A stretch of 64,000 bases of DNA from a virus: IMG/VR virus record IMGVR_UViG_3300044645_002359, positions 137,261 to 201,260 of that record; one strand, written 5' to 3'. Shown here piece after piece: positions 31,301-40,200 of this stretch (its first letter is position 1; each line of letters opens with the position of its first letter). The notes beneath the pieces are model-generated. The model saw only the letters and a list, made by a program, of their open reading frames with translations, searched no databases and was not told the origin of the DNA. The position numbers were made by a program, and so were the translations under genes.

Positions 31301-33112
31301 ACCGAAGGGTTAGGATTATGTTTGAAAGACTTGGCGGACGGCGAAGTAACTTACACCGTTTCAGAATTGGTAGAGATACAGTCAGAGCAACAGGCGACTT
31401 TGACTCCAGTTCCGCAAAGATACCGTCCCGCAATAGTAGAGTTCTCCGTTCTATCCTCGGTAAACATTGAAAACCCTCGTCAAACAGCTTCCGTCCTGAG
31501 ACTCAGCTCTGTGTCAGGAGTTGAATACATTCGAGTGATAAATCTGAATGGAACCGTTGTTCGAGGTATTCGTTTAACCTATGAAAATGGCTACTACCCC
31601 ACAACTTTACCAGGGAACGATTGGCCTCAACAAACCACAGTAACAGTTTGCAGTACAAATCCAATCCCTCAGACCGAACTTTACGATCCTGACTGGATAA
31701 ACACGAAGAGGGCCGTATACCGATTCTTCGAAGTTATGGGATACTCTCAAAGCGTCATGAAGCCTTATCTTACCCCGAAGTACTGGGGTGAACGTTTACT
31801 ATCGGTACTCTCTTTAACCGGAAATCTTCCGATTAACGGGTATGCATTGACGACAGATAAGTGGCCCCTTGAGTTTAACCAGCCCTCGATTGTAATTGCA
31901 AACACTCACACTTGGGCTTACGCAGGGTACTACAATTATTCTCGTGGTCTCCCTGAGTTCCAGAGTAACGATTTCACGAGAAAGTTAGCCACGGACTACC
32001 AAGCTACAACTACATGGAGCGGAAGACTTACGGTAACAGGGGTGAACGACAAGGGAGAAATTGTACAGTTTGGTCCTCAGCGTCAGGCTCTCACTGCGAA
32101 CTATTACGAATCTACTGCTCCAATTGTAAACCCGAGCAATCAGCAAATCTATGAAGAACAACCTTATGTTGAATTCCCCTCACAAGTTGTTGTTTACTCT
32201 GCCGACGACTTCTCGTCAAGTTTCGATGGCTCTCAATCAACTTTCGATTTAACTCGCAGTGGTTTAGCAATTCCTCCGGATCAGCTGCTTGCAGAGTCAA
32301 TGTTAGTGACACTCGGTGCTTCCGTTCAAAAACCTTACCAAGACTACATACTTATTGGGAACAGAATTCAATTCACAACTCCCCCCGTAGCCGGTTTGTC
32401 GAGCAACGTTCGAATCATAACTAGCGTTGACTCAAGCCGAACTCTAACGGTCGCTACATTAGCTTTCGTTGAAACCTTCGATGGGGCAAGAACTACTTTC
32501 ACTGCTAATATTCCGTCTGATCCGGCTTCTCTGATCCCTTTGGAGATCACTGCTAACAACACTTTCGTTTTCTTGGGTGGCGTTGAGCAAATTCCTCTCT
32601 CAAATGTGAACCCTTCTCTACCGTTCTCGTACTCGGTAGAAAGAACTTCTCCAACGACAGTTCAATTCTCTTTCACAGGTGTACCTCCTACGGGCACTAC
32701 TCTCGACGTGAGAGCTATTTGTTCTGGCTCCTACTGGTCTCTACGTTCAACTTTCCCTGTGGAAGTTTATTCCCTCGATGACATCAGCAGTGAATTTAAT
32801 GGGGCTCAGACCTCTTTCACTCTGAAGTATGGGGGGAAAGTTGTAAACGCAGCGACTGTAACTGCTGATAACCTTCTGCTAAGCTTAGGGGGCGCCGTTC
32901 AGATTCCGGGAGTTTCTTACACAGTTGAAAACTCAGTTCTAACCTTCTTGGATTCCACGGATGCCCCTCAGCCCGATACTCTTGTGAACTTGAGGGTAAT
33001 TACAAACGCCGAATTCATTTTCTGCCCAAACCAGGGTAAGTATGGAAGCAGCTTTTTGCGTTGGGGTCCTGGCATAGTCCTGACGTTGGCTAACGAAGCA
33101 GGCCTGCTGTGA
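28343..33112 (+). CDS. Giant tail-fibre/adhesin protein 1
   Basis: A 1589-residue virion protein. It opens with the short module typical of cyanophage fibres ('ILKRSSIAGKRPTSENLSPG', 'GELGLNTNSVEPGIFFE'), which probably anchors to the baseplate. A large beta-helix/pectate-lyase-like part follows, with 'NRYTIFLSSS', 'GISIRGLDLKKCIISPSYVP' and 'GVWALNGGICSLTNSTTNFG' also recognisable in fibre 2. The last 350 residues contain two or three copies of a 'D(D/F)....FDG(A/S)(Q/R)T.F.L' beta domain (near 1285, 1373, 1475). No peptidase or collar domain is visible. Function: host recognition. Its own late promoter and a following promoter make it monocistronic. Confidence 0.8.
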   Translation: MSAKRIILKRSSIAGKRPTSENLSPGELGLNTNSVEPGIFFEATDGQIVKAGPPAVLPYSPTNFPEKGELWYDLEDGTLNVGDAEKHWRTVAAPFLGGGGSVVFVAPEFEYSTDSLRNDGQALPFQTLTRAILELSKIYISRVLTGFSTSDESNRYTIFLSSSVITANNGPGVSLNDFTVNFSSSTETAVTIPQLQQFNPVEGGIMVPFGISIRGLDLKKCIISPSYVPTYLNPSFPPASQGVDQPLSSILKCGGNVLANDFSVIDKLRSRVVISVSDKNGLAVFDSERPHCLGFNDLVSVNFEPTVDQSTGTFTAGNYYAIPLNTYSFYLSYGSQTENPAAEYVPFAALPLSGSGKTPKLLVTNTLKSSHRLKVFENATLADIGDYFTKVQRAFPDFFGGRVTEGSSIVNSGDYVIVGPVDTYPNNEGSNTTKNSSFYANQVNLRSEYGMNWGDFDGSIVSGFKSVIANACTAISLQNDPCVYEIYTTLVNPATGLPEQKWWNLTEAKFLSTPVELRPSSIADVPVPEQLSLLNSTPINNIRYYYKNLTEPGGASIGIVDIERDFRHFGFRVRNGAYGQFQSVYSIGPAIGVWALNGGICSLTNSTTNFGSVAFKTEGFLGINTIGGAKPNGKGFVLEGVQRPLALLKSQVESQDNKKILSLGGKISSIYIDPEDPNIQILGLNSDFLPCYLLPYSLAPGTALWVETESCTYRGFLATDGGPTIITGLGDPINFAKIRLRSSDSTIPNDEGLLPVLGVPYIRRFIDPRLDFERSYSLFIRNTLPNAIAPQVGSVLRLNQTSQQLGSVSLRPNVQFDPGILGGWGRIFTVDATETGGQGSSPQFNYVIGDSNQDLTYYVAITTTDYSRPWGQGPNFDLPAGSYTTYRNRNWYSAENNLWGCVYYGDASSFTDSFGPFSVAPVESCSPFVDTSVLERQDRVSETFQGSYAADSYLALEGYLEQTYFRGATEPYPTYSSQNVYDGDDSTEGLGLCLKDLADGEVTYTVSELVEIQSEQQATLTPVPQRYRPAIVEFSVLSSVNIENPRQTASVLRLSSVSGVEYIRVINLNGTVVRGIRLTYENGYYPTTLPGNDWPQQTTVTVCSTNPIPQTELYDPDWINTKRAVYRFFEVMGYSQSVMKPYLTPKYWGERLLSVLSLTGNLPINGYALTTDKWPLEFNQPSIVIANTHTWAYAGYYNYSRGLPEFQSNDFTRKLATDYQATTTWSGRLTVTGVNDKGEIVQFGPQRQALTANYYESTAPIVNPSNQQIYEEQPYVEFPSQVVVYSADDFSSSFDGSQSTFDLTRSGLAIPPDQLLAESMLVTLGASVQKPYQDYILIGNRIQFTTPPVAGLSSNVRIITSVDSSRTLTVATLAFVETFDGARTTFTANIPSDPASLIPLEITANNTFVFLGGVEQIPLSNVNPSLPFSYSVERTSPTTVQFSFTGVPPTGTTLDVRAICSGSYWSLRSTFPVEVYSLDDISSEFNGAQTSFTLKYGGKVVNAATVTADNLLLSLGGAVQIPGVSYTVENSVLTFLDSTDAPQPDTLVNLRVITNAEFIFCPNQGKYGSSFLRWGPGIVLTLANEAGLL

Positions 33113-33117
33113 TTAAA

Positions 33118-33127
33118 GGGTAAAGTT
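33118..33127 (+). promoter_or_regulatory. Late-type promoter motif GGGTAAAGTT
   Basis: Full-consensus copy 36 nt before the GTG at 33154, six bases after the previous stop. Confidence 0.8.
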
Positions 33128-33153
33128 CACTATATACGTTAGTTCTGAAAACA

Positions 33154-36100
33154 GTGTCATTAACTAGAGCTCAACTACTAATGGGAGACAGCGGCCAAGG
33201 CCCTGTTTTACCCGGACAAGTCCAAGGGGTTAAAGCAGGAGCCGGTGTCAATATTGCCTTAGACGGCACCATCACCTTCAACTCCTCTTCGGCGACCGGA
33301 GTTGTAAGGACAAATAACCCTGCTGCATATAACTCCTACGTTTGGCCTGCTGCACCTATAAATGGTGGTCAGCTCTTCGTTAATTCCACCGGAATTCTAT
33401 CTTGGGGCAGGGTTCCCGGCTTCGGCTTGATGGAGGAAGGCATAGGCGCAGTTCACTTGAAGGCTGCCCTACCCGTTTCTGCGACTCCACCTACAATCGG
33501 GGCAGGGCTAGAGGATGCACCGGAAGGGGGTCTTTATTGGAATAGCGAGAGCAATCTCTTATTCATAAATTACGGGGGAATTTGGACTCAGGCGAGTTAC
33601 GGCCCTGCGGATTTAAATAAGGACCTTTTAACAGGAACGTACACTCTATACGTGAATCCCCAGATTGGAAGTGATATTTATGTGACCGGGATTTATGACC
33701 CTCTTGCAAATCCAGTAGTCACCAACCAAATGGCTACAGCGGGCTATACTGCTCAAAAACCTTTCAAAACCATTCAAAGGGCCGCACTAGAAGTAGCCAG
33801 GATTCAAAGTGGCTTAGGTCAGGATGCTCAGTCATTCGACCGTTTTGTGATTAAGTGTGCCGCAGGAGGGTTCGCAGTAGATAACGCTCTCGGTAGTTCG
33901 TCTGTTTCGGCCTGGGCGAACGACACCGTTCCTTCTGATGCCCAATTAAGGGCCATGAATAGCACTGGTTACCCTGGTATCATTCTGCCCAGAGGTGTAT
34001 CGGTAATTGGAGAGGATCTAAGGAAGACCATTATTAGGCCCTTGTATGTTCCCCCAAAAACGGGTAATATCGACACAGACCGTGGTTCCATCCTAAGGAT
34101 CACTGGTGGAGGGTTCTTCTTCAACTTCACTTTCAAGGACAAAGAAGGTTTGTCATCTAGTCACCACCTTCTTGATTGTTTTTCGTTCGTCTCTGAAGCA
34201 GACTTGGACGATTACTATGCAAAAGTTCAAACAATTTTTTCTCAGTCTTACCCGGACGTTCCTGTTAACCCTGGCGAAACAGAGATTGTTGCCCCTCAAC
34301 CACCAGGCACCCCTGAACAAGATACAGACGGAATCTTAGGAGCTTCCCCGTACATCTTCAACTGTTCTGTGCGTTCGGTTTACGGCCTTTGCGGAATAAA
34401 CGCAGATGGTGACGATGTAACTGGATTCAAATCCATGGTGACAGCCCAGTTTACTGGGGTTAGCTTGCAGAAAGACTTAAGCTGTTGGCAGAAATATAAT
34501 TCGGGTCCGAAAACTTGGACCAATACCATCGCCAATTATGATACATACATTGCGTTGGATCCGAATAATGTTAGGATGGATCCTACGAAAAGAAACTTTC
34601 ACATTAGGTCCATCAATGGAGCGTTCATACAGGAAGTTTCTGTATTTGCCATCGGACAAGGAATTCACCACTGGGTGAAATCTGGTGGTGAAGTTTCTAT
34701 CACAAACTCTAACAGTTCTTTCGGAGGCTGTGCTGCTTTAGCTGAGGGTTACAAAACAGAAGCATTTCCACAAGACTCGAACTGGAACGTTGCCACGATA
34801 AACTTGGCAACAAACATGACGGATCAAACTGCCGTCGTAAATAATATTTCTTTAGGTGTTGTAGATGCCGGAGTAGCAGATAATGCTATCACTATCACTC
34901 TGACCCAACCGCTAATAGACTCAGAGGTGTACCCCGGTGTTCCCCAAGTTCTTGCGTCAAAAAATTACACTTTCACTGATGGAAGCTACCTGTGGATTGA
35001 AAACCCGAACGGACCGGATTGGAGGGCGCCTTTATCCTCAGCAGCTTGGAGTTCCTCCAGCCCAACGGACATTGAAATTACTGTCCAAATGGAAAACCAA
35101 GATGGTGATTTCCCGGGAGTTGGAGGCAACCCTAGTTTAGAAGGTAGTAAGGTTTACATCCGCCGCCTTGTAGACAACCGCTCTTTGACTCAAAGACGAT
35201 ATAGCATTAATGTCACCAACACCGATAGCAACACTCGCACTCCTTTAAGGGACTATGTAATTCAAACTACCCTGGGCACTGGTGGTGGAGTCGTAGACTT
35301 GCTTCCTGAGTCGGACATGGTAATTGTAAACAAGTCGGGTCCCATCCCAATTGGAACAGACCCGGTTGTTAGGAAGGCTCAAATTATTCTGGAAAGAGCT
35401 AATCCTTCTAATGTTTGGACCGCAGGAAATTACTACAGATCAGGTGAAACGGTTAAGTATCAAAATAAACACTTCACCTGCGTAGTTAAGAACTCAGATG
35501 TTGTTTTTGACCTCGAAAAGTGGAGCCAATCGTATGTCCATATGCAATCGGACTACAACGCTTACGACTTTTTCGTCAATGTTGCTCCTGTAATTTATTT
35601 CGACAATGATACGGATGGTGACCAACCAACGACAAATTGCGGCTATGACTTGACTACATGTTGGTTCACTGACCCGAAGATTATTTCTCAGTACACAACA
35701 GCAACGGACTATAGAGGTGTTTATCAATTCCTGATTGGTATCGGTTTCACTGGCCCTGAAGCTACAGACCTTCTGCTACCCGTAGCAACTGCTGATAGGG
35801 AATTAAATCCTGCTTCTAATGTAGACATGAAGGGATATATCCCCGATGGAGCAGCAGACTTACTGTCAAACTGGCCCATTGAGTTCAGGCGCCCATCTGT
35901 TATACGAATGTTCGGTCATGCTTGGGAATGGGCGGGCTTCCTCAACTATACGAAAGCACTTCCCCGTTACCAAGGCGACTTGTCCCCGCAGAACCAGTTT
36001 ACTTATTACTTCACCAACGAACTTGGTGGTAGAGTTTACGCTACTGGCTTCAACCAAGAGGGGTACTTTGTAACTGCCGCTGGTTTGACTGATTTGAGTA

Positions 36101-36804
36101 CCAATGCGACACTAGGTGTGCAGGATCTTGGTAACCCATTCGCCGGGATTGATATTCCTACCTATTTCCCAGAACTTTCCGTAGGAAATTTGACAGTAAA
36201 TTCTGAGATATCTGGATCTCCGCTATTCTCACCAGGGTGGTATACGAACTTCCGTGTTGCTAGCCAGACTCAAACTGGAATAACCCGTTATGCTACCAAT
36301 GCTGAGACAGCCGCAGGTACTGCCACTGACTTAGCCATTTCTCCGGCAACATTGGCATCAGCTTCGCTATTAGAACCGGGCTTAGTCGTACAAGCAGCAT
36401 TCTCGTCCGCCCCGACTGGGAGGTTCCTGTATTGCAATGGGGCTCCAGCATCCAGAACAACTTATTCGGCCCTTTTCGCCAAAATCGGAACAACTTATGG
36501 CATTGGGGATGGGTCAACAACCTTTAATTTGCCTGACGGGAGGGGTTTGACTATTCGTGGTTGGGATGACGGCAGGGGGTTCGACCCTGGGAGGGTGTTC
36601 GGTTCCTATCAGGCAGACGGCATTCAGGCCCATACCCATTCTATATACAATAGTGATACTTCAACATTCCCTTATACTCCAGGGTACATATCCGCACTTT
36701 TAGGTACTCAAACGGGTTCTTTTGGAGAGGTAATCTCTTCATCATTCGGTGGAACTGAAACCAGAGTTAAGAGTATTGCATGGAAGTTTTTCATCTCCTA
36801 TTAA
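33154..36804 (+). CDS. Giant tail fibre 2 with tail-collar domain
   Basis: A 1216-residue fibre begun by GTG. N-terminal region 'VKAGAGVNIALDGTITFNSS' resembles fibre trunk repeats; the middle has beta-helix sequence homologous to fibre 1 ('GVSVIGEDLRKTIIRPLYVP', 'HHWVKSGGEVSITNSNSSFG', 'PSVIRMFGHAWEWAGF'). Near residue 1045 is the usual 'TGITRYATNAETAAGTATD' linker, followed by a phage tail-collar domain ('GRFLYCNGAPASRTTYSALF', 'GIGDGSTTFNLPDGRG', 'HTHSIY'), which forms the receptor-proximal knob. The final residues 'RVKSIAWKFFISY' are the standard end of such knobs. Followed 4 nt later by a fibre-assembly-type gene. Confidence 0.88.
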   Translation: MSLTRAQLLMGDSGQGPVLPGQVQGVKAGAGVNIALDGTITFNSSSATGVVRTNNPAAYNSYVWPAAPINGGQLFVNSTGILSWGRVPGFGLMEEGIGAVHLKAALPVSATPPTIGAGLEDAPEGGLYWNSESNLLFINYGGIWTQASYGPADLNKDLLTGTYTLYVNPQIGSDIYVTGIYDPLANPVVTNQMATAGYTAQKPFKTIQRAALEVARIQSGLGQDAQSFDRFVIKCAAGGFAVDNALGSSSVSAWANDTVPSDAQLRAMNSTGYPGIILPRGVSVIGEDLRKTIIRPLYVPPKTGNIDTDRGSILRITGGGFFFNFTFKDKEGLSSSHHLLDCFSFVSEADLDDYYAKVQTIFSQSYPDVPVNPGETEIVAPQPPGTPEQDTDGILGASPYIFNCSVRSVYGLCGINADGDDVTGFKSMVTAQFTGVSLQKDLSCWQKYNSGPKTWTNTIANYDTYIALDPNNVRMDPTKRNFHIRSINGAFIQEVSVFAIGQGIHHWVKSGGEVSITNSNSSFGGCAALAEGYKTEAFPQDSNWNVATINLATNMTDQTAVVNNISLGVVDAGVADNAITITLTQPLIDSEVYPGVPQVLASKNYTFTDGSYLWIENPNGPDWRAPLSSAAWSSSSPTDIEITVQMENQDGDFPGVGGNPSLEGSKVYIRRLVDNRSLTQRRYSINVTNTDSNTRTPLRDYVIQTTLGTGGGVVDLLPESDMVIVNKSGPIPIGTDPVVRKAQIILERANPSNVWTAGNYYRSGETVKYQNKHFTCVVKNSDVVFDLEKWSQSYVHMQSDYNAYDFFVNVAPVIYFDNDTDGDQPTTNCGYDLTTCWFTDPKIISQYTTATDYRGVYQFLIGIGFTGPEATDLLLPVATADRELNPASNVDMKGYIPDGAADLLSNWPIEFRRPSVIRMFGHAWEWAGFLNYTKALPRYQGDLSPQNQFTYYFTNELGGRVYATGFNQEGYFVTAAGLTDLSTNATLGVQDLGNPFAGIDIPTYFPELSVGNLTVNSEISGSPLFSPGWYTNFRVASQTQTGITRYATNAETAAGTATDLAISPATLASASLLEPGLVVQAAFSSAPTGRFLYCNGAPASRTTYSALFAKIGTTYGIGDGSTTFNLPDGRGLTIRGWDDGRGFDPGRVFGSYQADGIQAHTHSIYNSDTSTFPYTPGYISALLGTQTGSFGEVISSSFGGTETRVKSIAWKFFISY

Positions 36805-36808
36805 ACAA

Positions 36809-37156
36809 ATGCTCGTATACAACTACCACCCAACCCACGGGTATTATATCGATTCAGAAGACGCACCCCCATCCCCTGAGGAACCGGGTATTTGGCTTAT
36901 ACCACCGAATTCCACGACTGAGGAACCCCCTGAAACTAAAGACAATGAGGTAGCTTTTTGGTTGGGAAATGGATGGGTAATCAAGGAGGTGCCACCACAA
37001 AAAATTGAAAAAATTTGCCCCCTCCTACGACAACCTTGCATAAAAGAACTTTGCGAATGGTTTGTGCCGACTTATGACGAGCCAACTGTTAAATCGACTG
37101 CTAAATCAAGTGAAAGTACTGGGAAGTGTTCCGTTCTACTTTTATTGCCAACTTAA
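36809..37156 (+). CDS. Tail-fibre assembly (Tfa-like) protein with cysteine-rich tail
   Basis: A 115-residue protein; ATG 36809 (MLVYNYHPTHGYYI), 4 nt after fibre 2, is preferred to an in-frame start inside that gene. Residues 1-65 fit fibre-assembly chaperones: 'YHPTHGYYIDSEDAPPSPEE', 'GIWLIPPNSTTEEPPE' and 'WLGNGWVIKEVPP' (the A..sPlepg.wliP....eppP...GW pattern). Residues 67-115 add a Cys-rich part ('CPLLRQPCIKELCEWF', later 'TGKCSVLLLL') that looks like the small CP...CI...C.W cysteine modules seen alone in other phages. Probably helps fold or attach fibre 2. Confidence 0.65.
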   Translation: MLVYNYHPTHGYYIDSEDAPPSPEEPGIWLIPPNSTTEEPPETKDNEVAFWLGNGWVIKEVPPQKIEKICPLLRQPCIKELCEWFVPTYDEPTVKSTAKSSESTGKCSVLLLLPT

Positions 37157-37209
37157 GCCCCTCTTTCTAATTATACTTAAGGCGTTATCGAAGGCCATTA
37201 AACTGGGGC

Positions 37210-37219
37210 GGGTATAACT
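37210..37219 (+). promoter_or_regulatory. Late-type promoter motif variant GGGTATAACT
   Basis: 44 nt before the ATG of fibre 3 (37254). It is the second T-variant (GGGTATAA) besides 24867. Confidence 0.6.
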
Positions 37220-37253
37220 CACTATAAGGACTGAAAACGAACTCTAAGTCACC

Positions 37254-40200
37254 ATGCCCCAAACAATCCAAATCCTAAGGAGTCTAGAGGCAAAGAAGCG
37301 CCCTAACCCCGCAACTCTTTTACCGGGGCAACTGGCTGCTAACATTGATCCAACAGAACCTGGCTTATACTTCTCTGACACAAGCGGCAACCTCAGGAAA
37401 GTTGGCCCTTGTCACATTGGCAGTGAACCACCCAACTCCGACGTAGTACCACCTGCATTCGCAGGAAATTGCATTGGAGAGATGTGGTATGATACTGTTG
37501 GGGAGGTCCTGAAAATTTGGGATGGAACTATTTGGGTATCTACCCAAAGTGGGGGTGGTGGTGGAACCGGCGATTTAGGAGACCTTGCTCTTACCAATAC
37601 TGCTAGCAACCCGTTCCTTATTTTCACAGATTCCAGCGGAAATCCTCAAAAATTTAATCTTAACGCATCTCTTACTCAAAAGGGACAAGTACAACTTTCC
37701 TCCTCTTTGACAGATGTTTCCGAGACGTTAGCAGCCACACCGAGGGCAATCAGTCTCTTAAATACCAACATTGGAACCGTAAGTTCAGGTTTAACTACTG
37801 CGAACGCAAACATTGCCACCCTACAACAGCAACTTTTAAAGTTCAGAGATGGCAATAGGATATATGTTTCTAAAAGCATCTATGCCAGTGATAGCAACAA
37901 CGGGACTTCTCCTGGCGAACCTTTATTAACACTTGGCGCAGCGGCAGCGGCTGCCCAACCGGGCGATCTAGTTGAAGTTGGTCCTGGCCTTTATACCGAG
38001 CCAAGCCTTCCCATTCGTTGGAAGCGTGATGTTGGCATTTTGGGTAAGGGTCTTCGTAACGCACGGGTACAACCTGCAGCCGGTCAAGAATACAATGACA
38101 TTTTTAAAGTAGATAGTGGATTCTGGTGCTGGGGACTAGAATTCGCTGGCCACCAAGCTGATAGTTCTACCGGACAGCAAGCCTGGGCTATTAGTTTTAA
38201 TGAGACTGCCGATAATACTTCTTTAGGGGCTGTTGGCCTTGGGGCGTATATTTTCAAATCACCATACATCCAGAACTGTACCTCCCTAACAGCAGAGGAC
38301 GATAACGGCAATGCCGGATCCCAGTCAACGGGTGATACTGGGGGTGGAATCATTGTTGATGGTGCATCTTGTGCTAAAAATAGCCCCATCCGATCAATGG
38401 TAGTGGATAGCTTTACACAGGTTAACCTTGGTGGTCCAGGGTGCCTTGTGAAGAATGATGGTTATGCTCAGTTGGTTTCCTTCTTCGGAACTTTTTGTAA
38501 CTACCATGTCCGCACTGAGAGTGGGGGTCAAGTAAACCTCTCGGGTGGTGGTACCAGTGACTTTGGTACATACGGATTAATGGCCGACGGTTACTCTCCA
38601 TCCCCTTTATATACTGCGAAAGCACGTGTTTCTGCATTCGGAGCCACAAGAATTGAAAAGGGAGTTACATTTGACATTCCCTCTAACCTGATAACTTGCA
38701 CTGACTTGTTGGGCCATGGTCTCTCAATTGACGACCAAGTAATTTTCAATTGTTCACAGGGTACGTTCCCGGACAACATAGTAACAGGGACGGAATACTA
38801 TGTGATTTCCAGCGGATTTACAACAGTAGATTTCAAAGTTTCCCTAACTCAGGGGGGATCCCCTGTTGACATTTCCGGAACTGCCACAGGGGCTTACACA
38901 GTTATTCGCCAGGGTAATACCGAAGTAGATGTTATAGACTTGGGTGCCAATAGATTAGGCAGGCAACTCAAATACCCGACTGCAGGGAGCGCAGGAAGTC
39001 CCGGAAATGCCGTTACGATCACGGCAAGAGGTGGTTCGACCGCAGGATCTAGCTTCACCGTAACCTTAGACACCAGCACTATCAGGCACGAGTACATTGG
39101 TGGCGGAACCGTCACCATCGGGGCTAACTCTTACCCCGTCTCAAGTTGCACCTATGACAACCTAACCGGCTCCACGGTTTTAGCGGCCACAGGTTATGCT
39201 CCCACCTTGGGCGCACAAGTGACGATGCAGGATCTGTTCTTCACTTGTAGTTCCTCCAGCCGCCCTAGCTCTGGTATTTTACTATTCCCCCAACTTCCTT
39301 TCCCAAGTGGCGGTGCTACACCATTCACCTACACTAAGACAGGCGCCAATACATTCACTTATTTAACCACTGCAACTCCTTCTGGTCCAGAACACGAATA
39401 TGTTTCAGGAGGTACTGCCGTCATTGGATCGACTAACTACGGTGTTGCAGATTGCTCCTACGTTAAAAATACTGGCCTCGTAACGATCACAACGGTTACC
39501 CCATTGCCTGGGGCTTCATCCGGAACCGTAACCGTTGAAGGTCTAAATTTCATTTGCCCAACTTCGGGTTATATTGTTACTGGTAGTGTTCCAATTGACA
39601 TTAACGGAAACCCTGTGGCATTTGGCGCACCCACTCAAGCTGGTTACCGAATTAACTTCTATTCAGGTGTTAATGGGGGTCTGAAAAATACGATTGATGC
39701 CGACCAAGTCATTGACTTCCGTAATAGAAGCCAGGTTAGTGCCCCTAGCCACACTTTTGAATATGTAGGGTCCGGTACAAATTACGATGCTTTGCCCTAT
39801 AATGGAGGGGTTCCCGTACCTGCTAACAAGATAGTTGAAACCAACAATGGTAGAGTTTTTAGTAGCAATACCGATGAATTGGGGAACTTTGCTGTTGGGA
39901 CTCAATTTTATGTCGATGGGACCAACGGGTCAGTAACTATTAATACTGATCAGTTTAACCTGAGTGGCCTCAACTTTATCGGTCCATTCAGCCGAAACGG
40001 AGGTATAAGCACCGTTGGTGAGCAGCTTCGTGAGATTAGCAACAACACTAGTTTAATCGCGAGTACTGGAGTTGCAGATGGAAATACTGCACCAACTCAG
40101 TTTGCTGTTAAAGAGTACACAGGTAGCCGTTACGTTACGAATGTAGCTACCGAACTTGGTGGGCCTTTAAGTGTTACCGGAAATGCCGGTGCCAGCGGTG

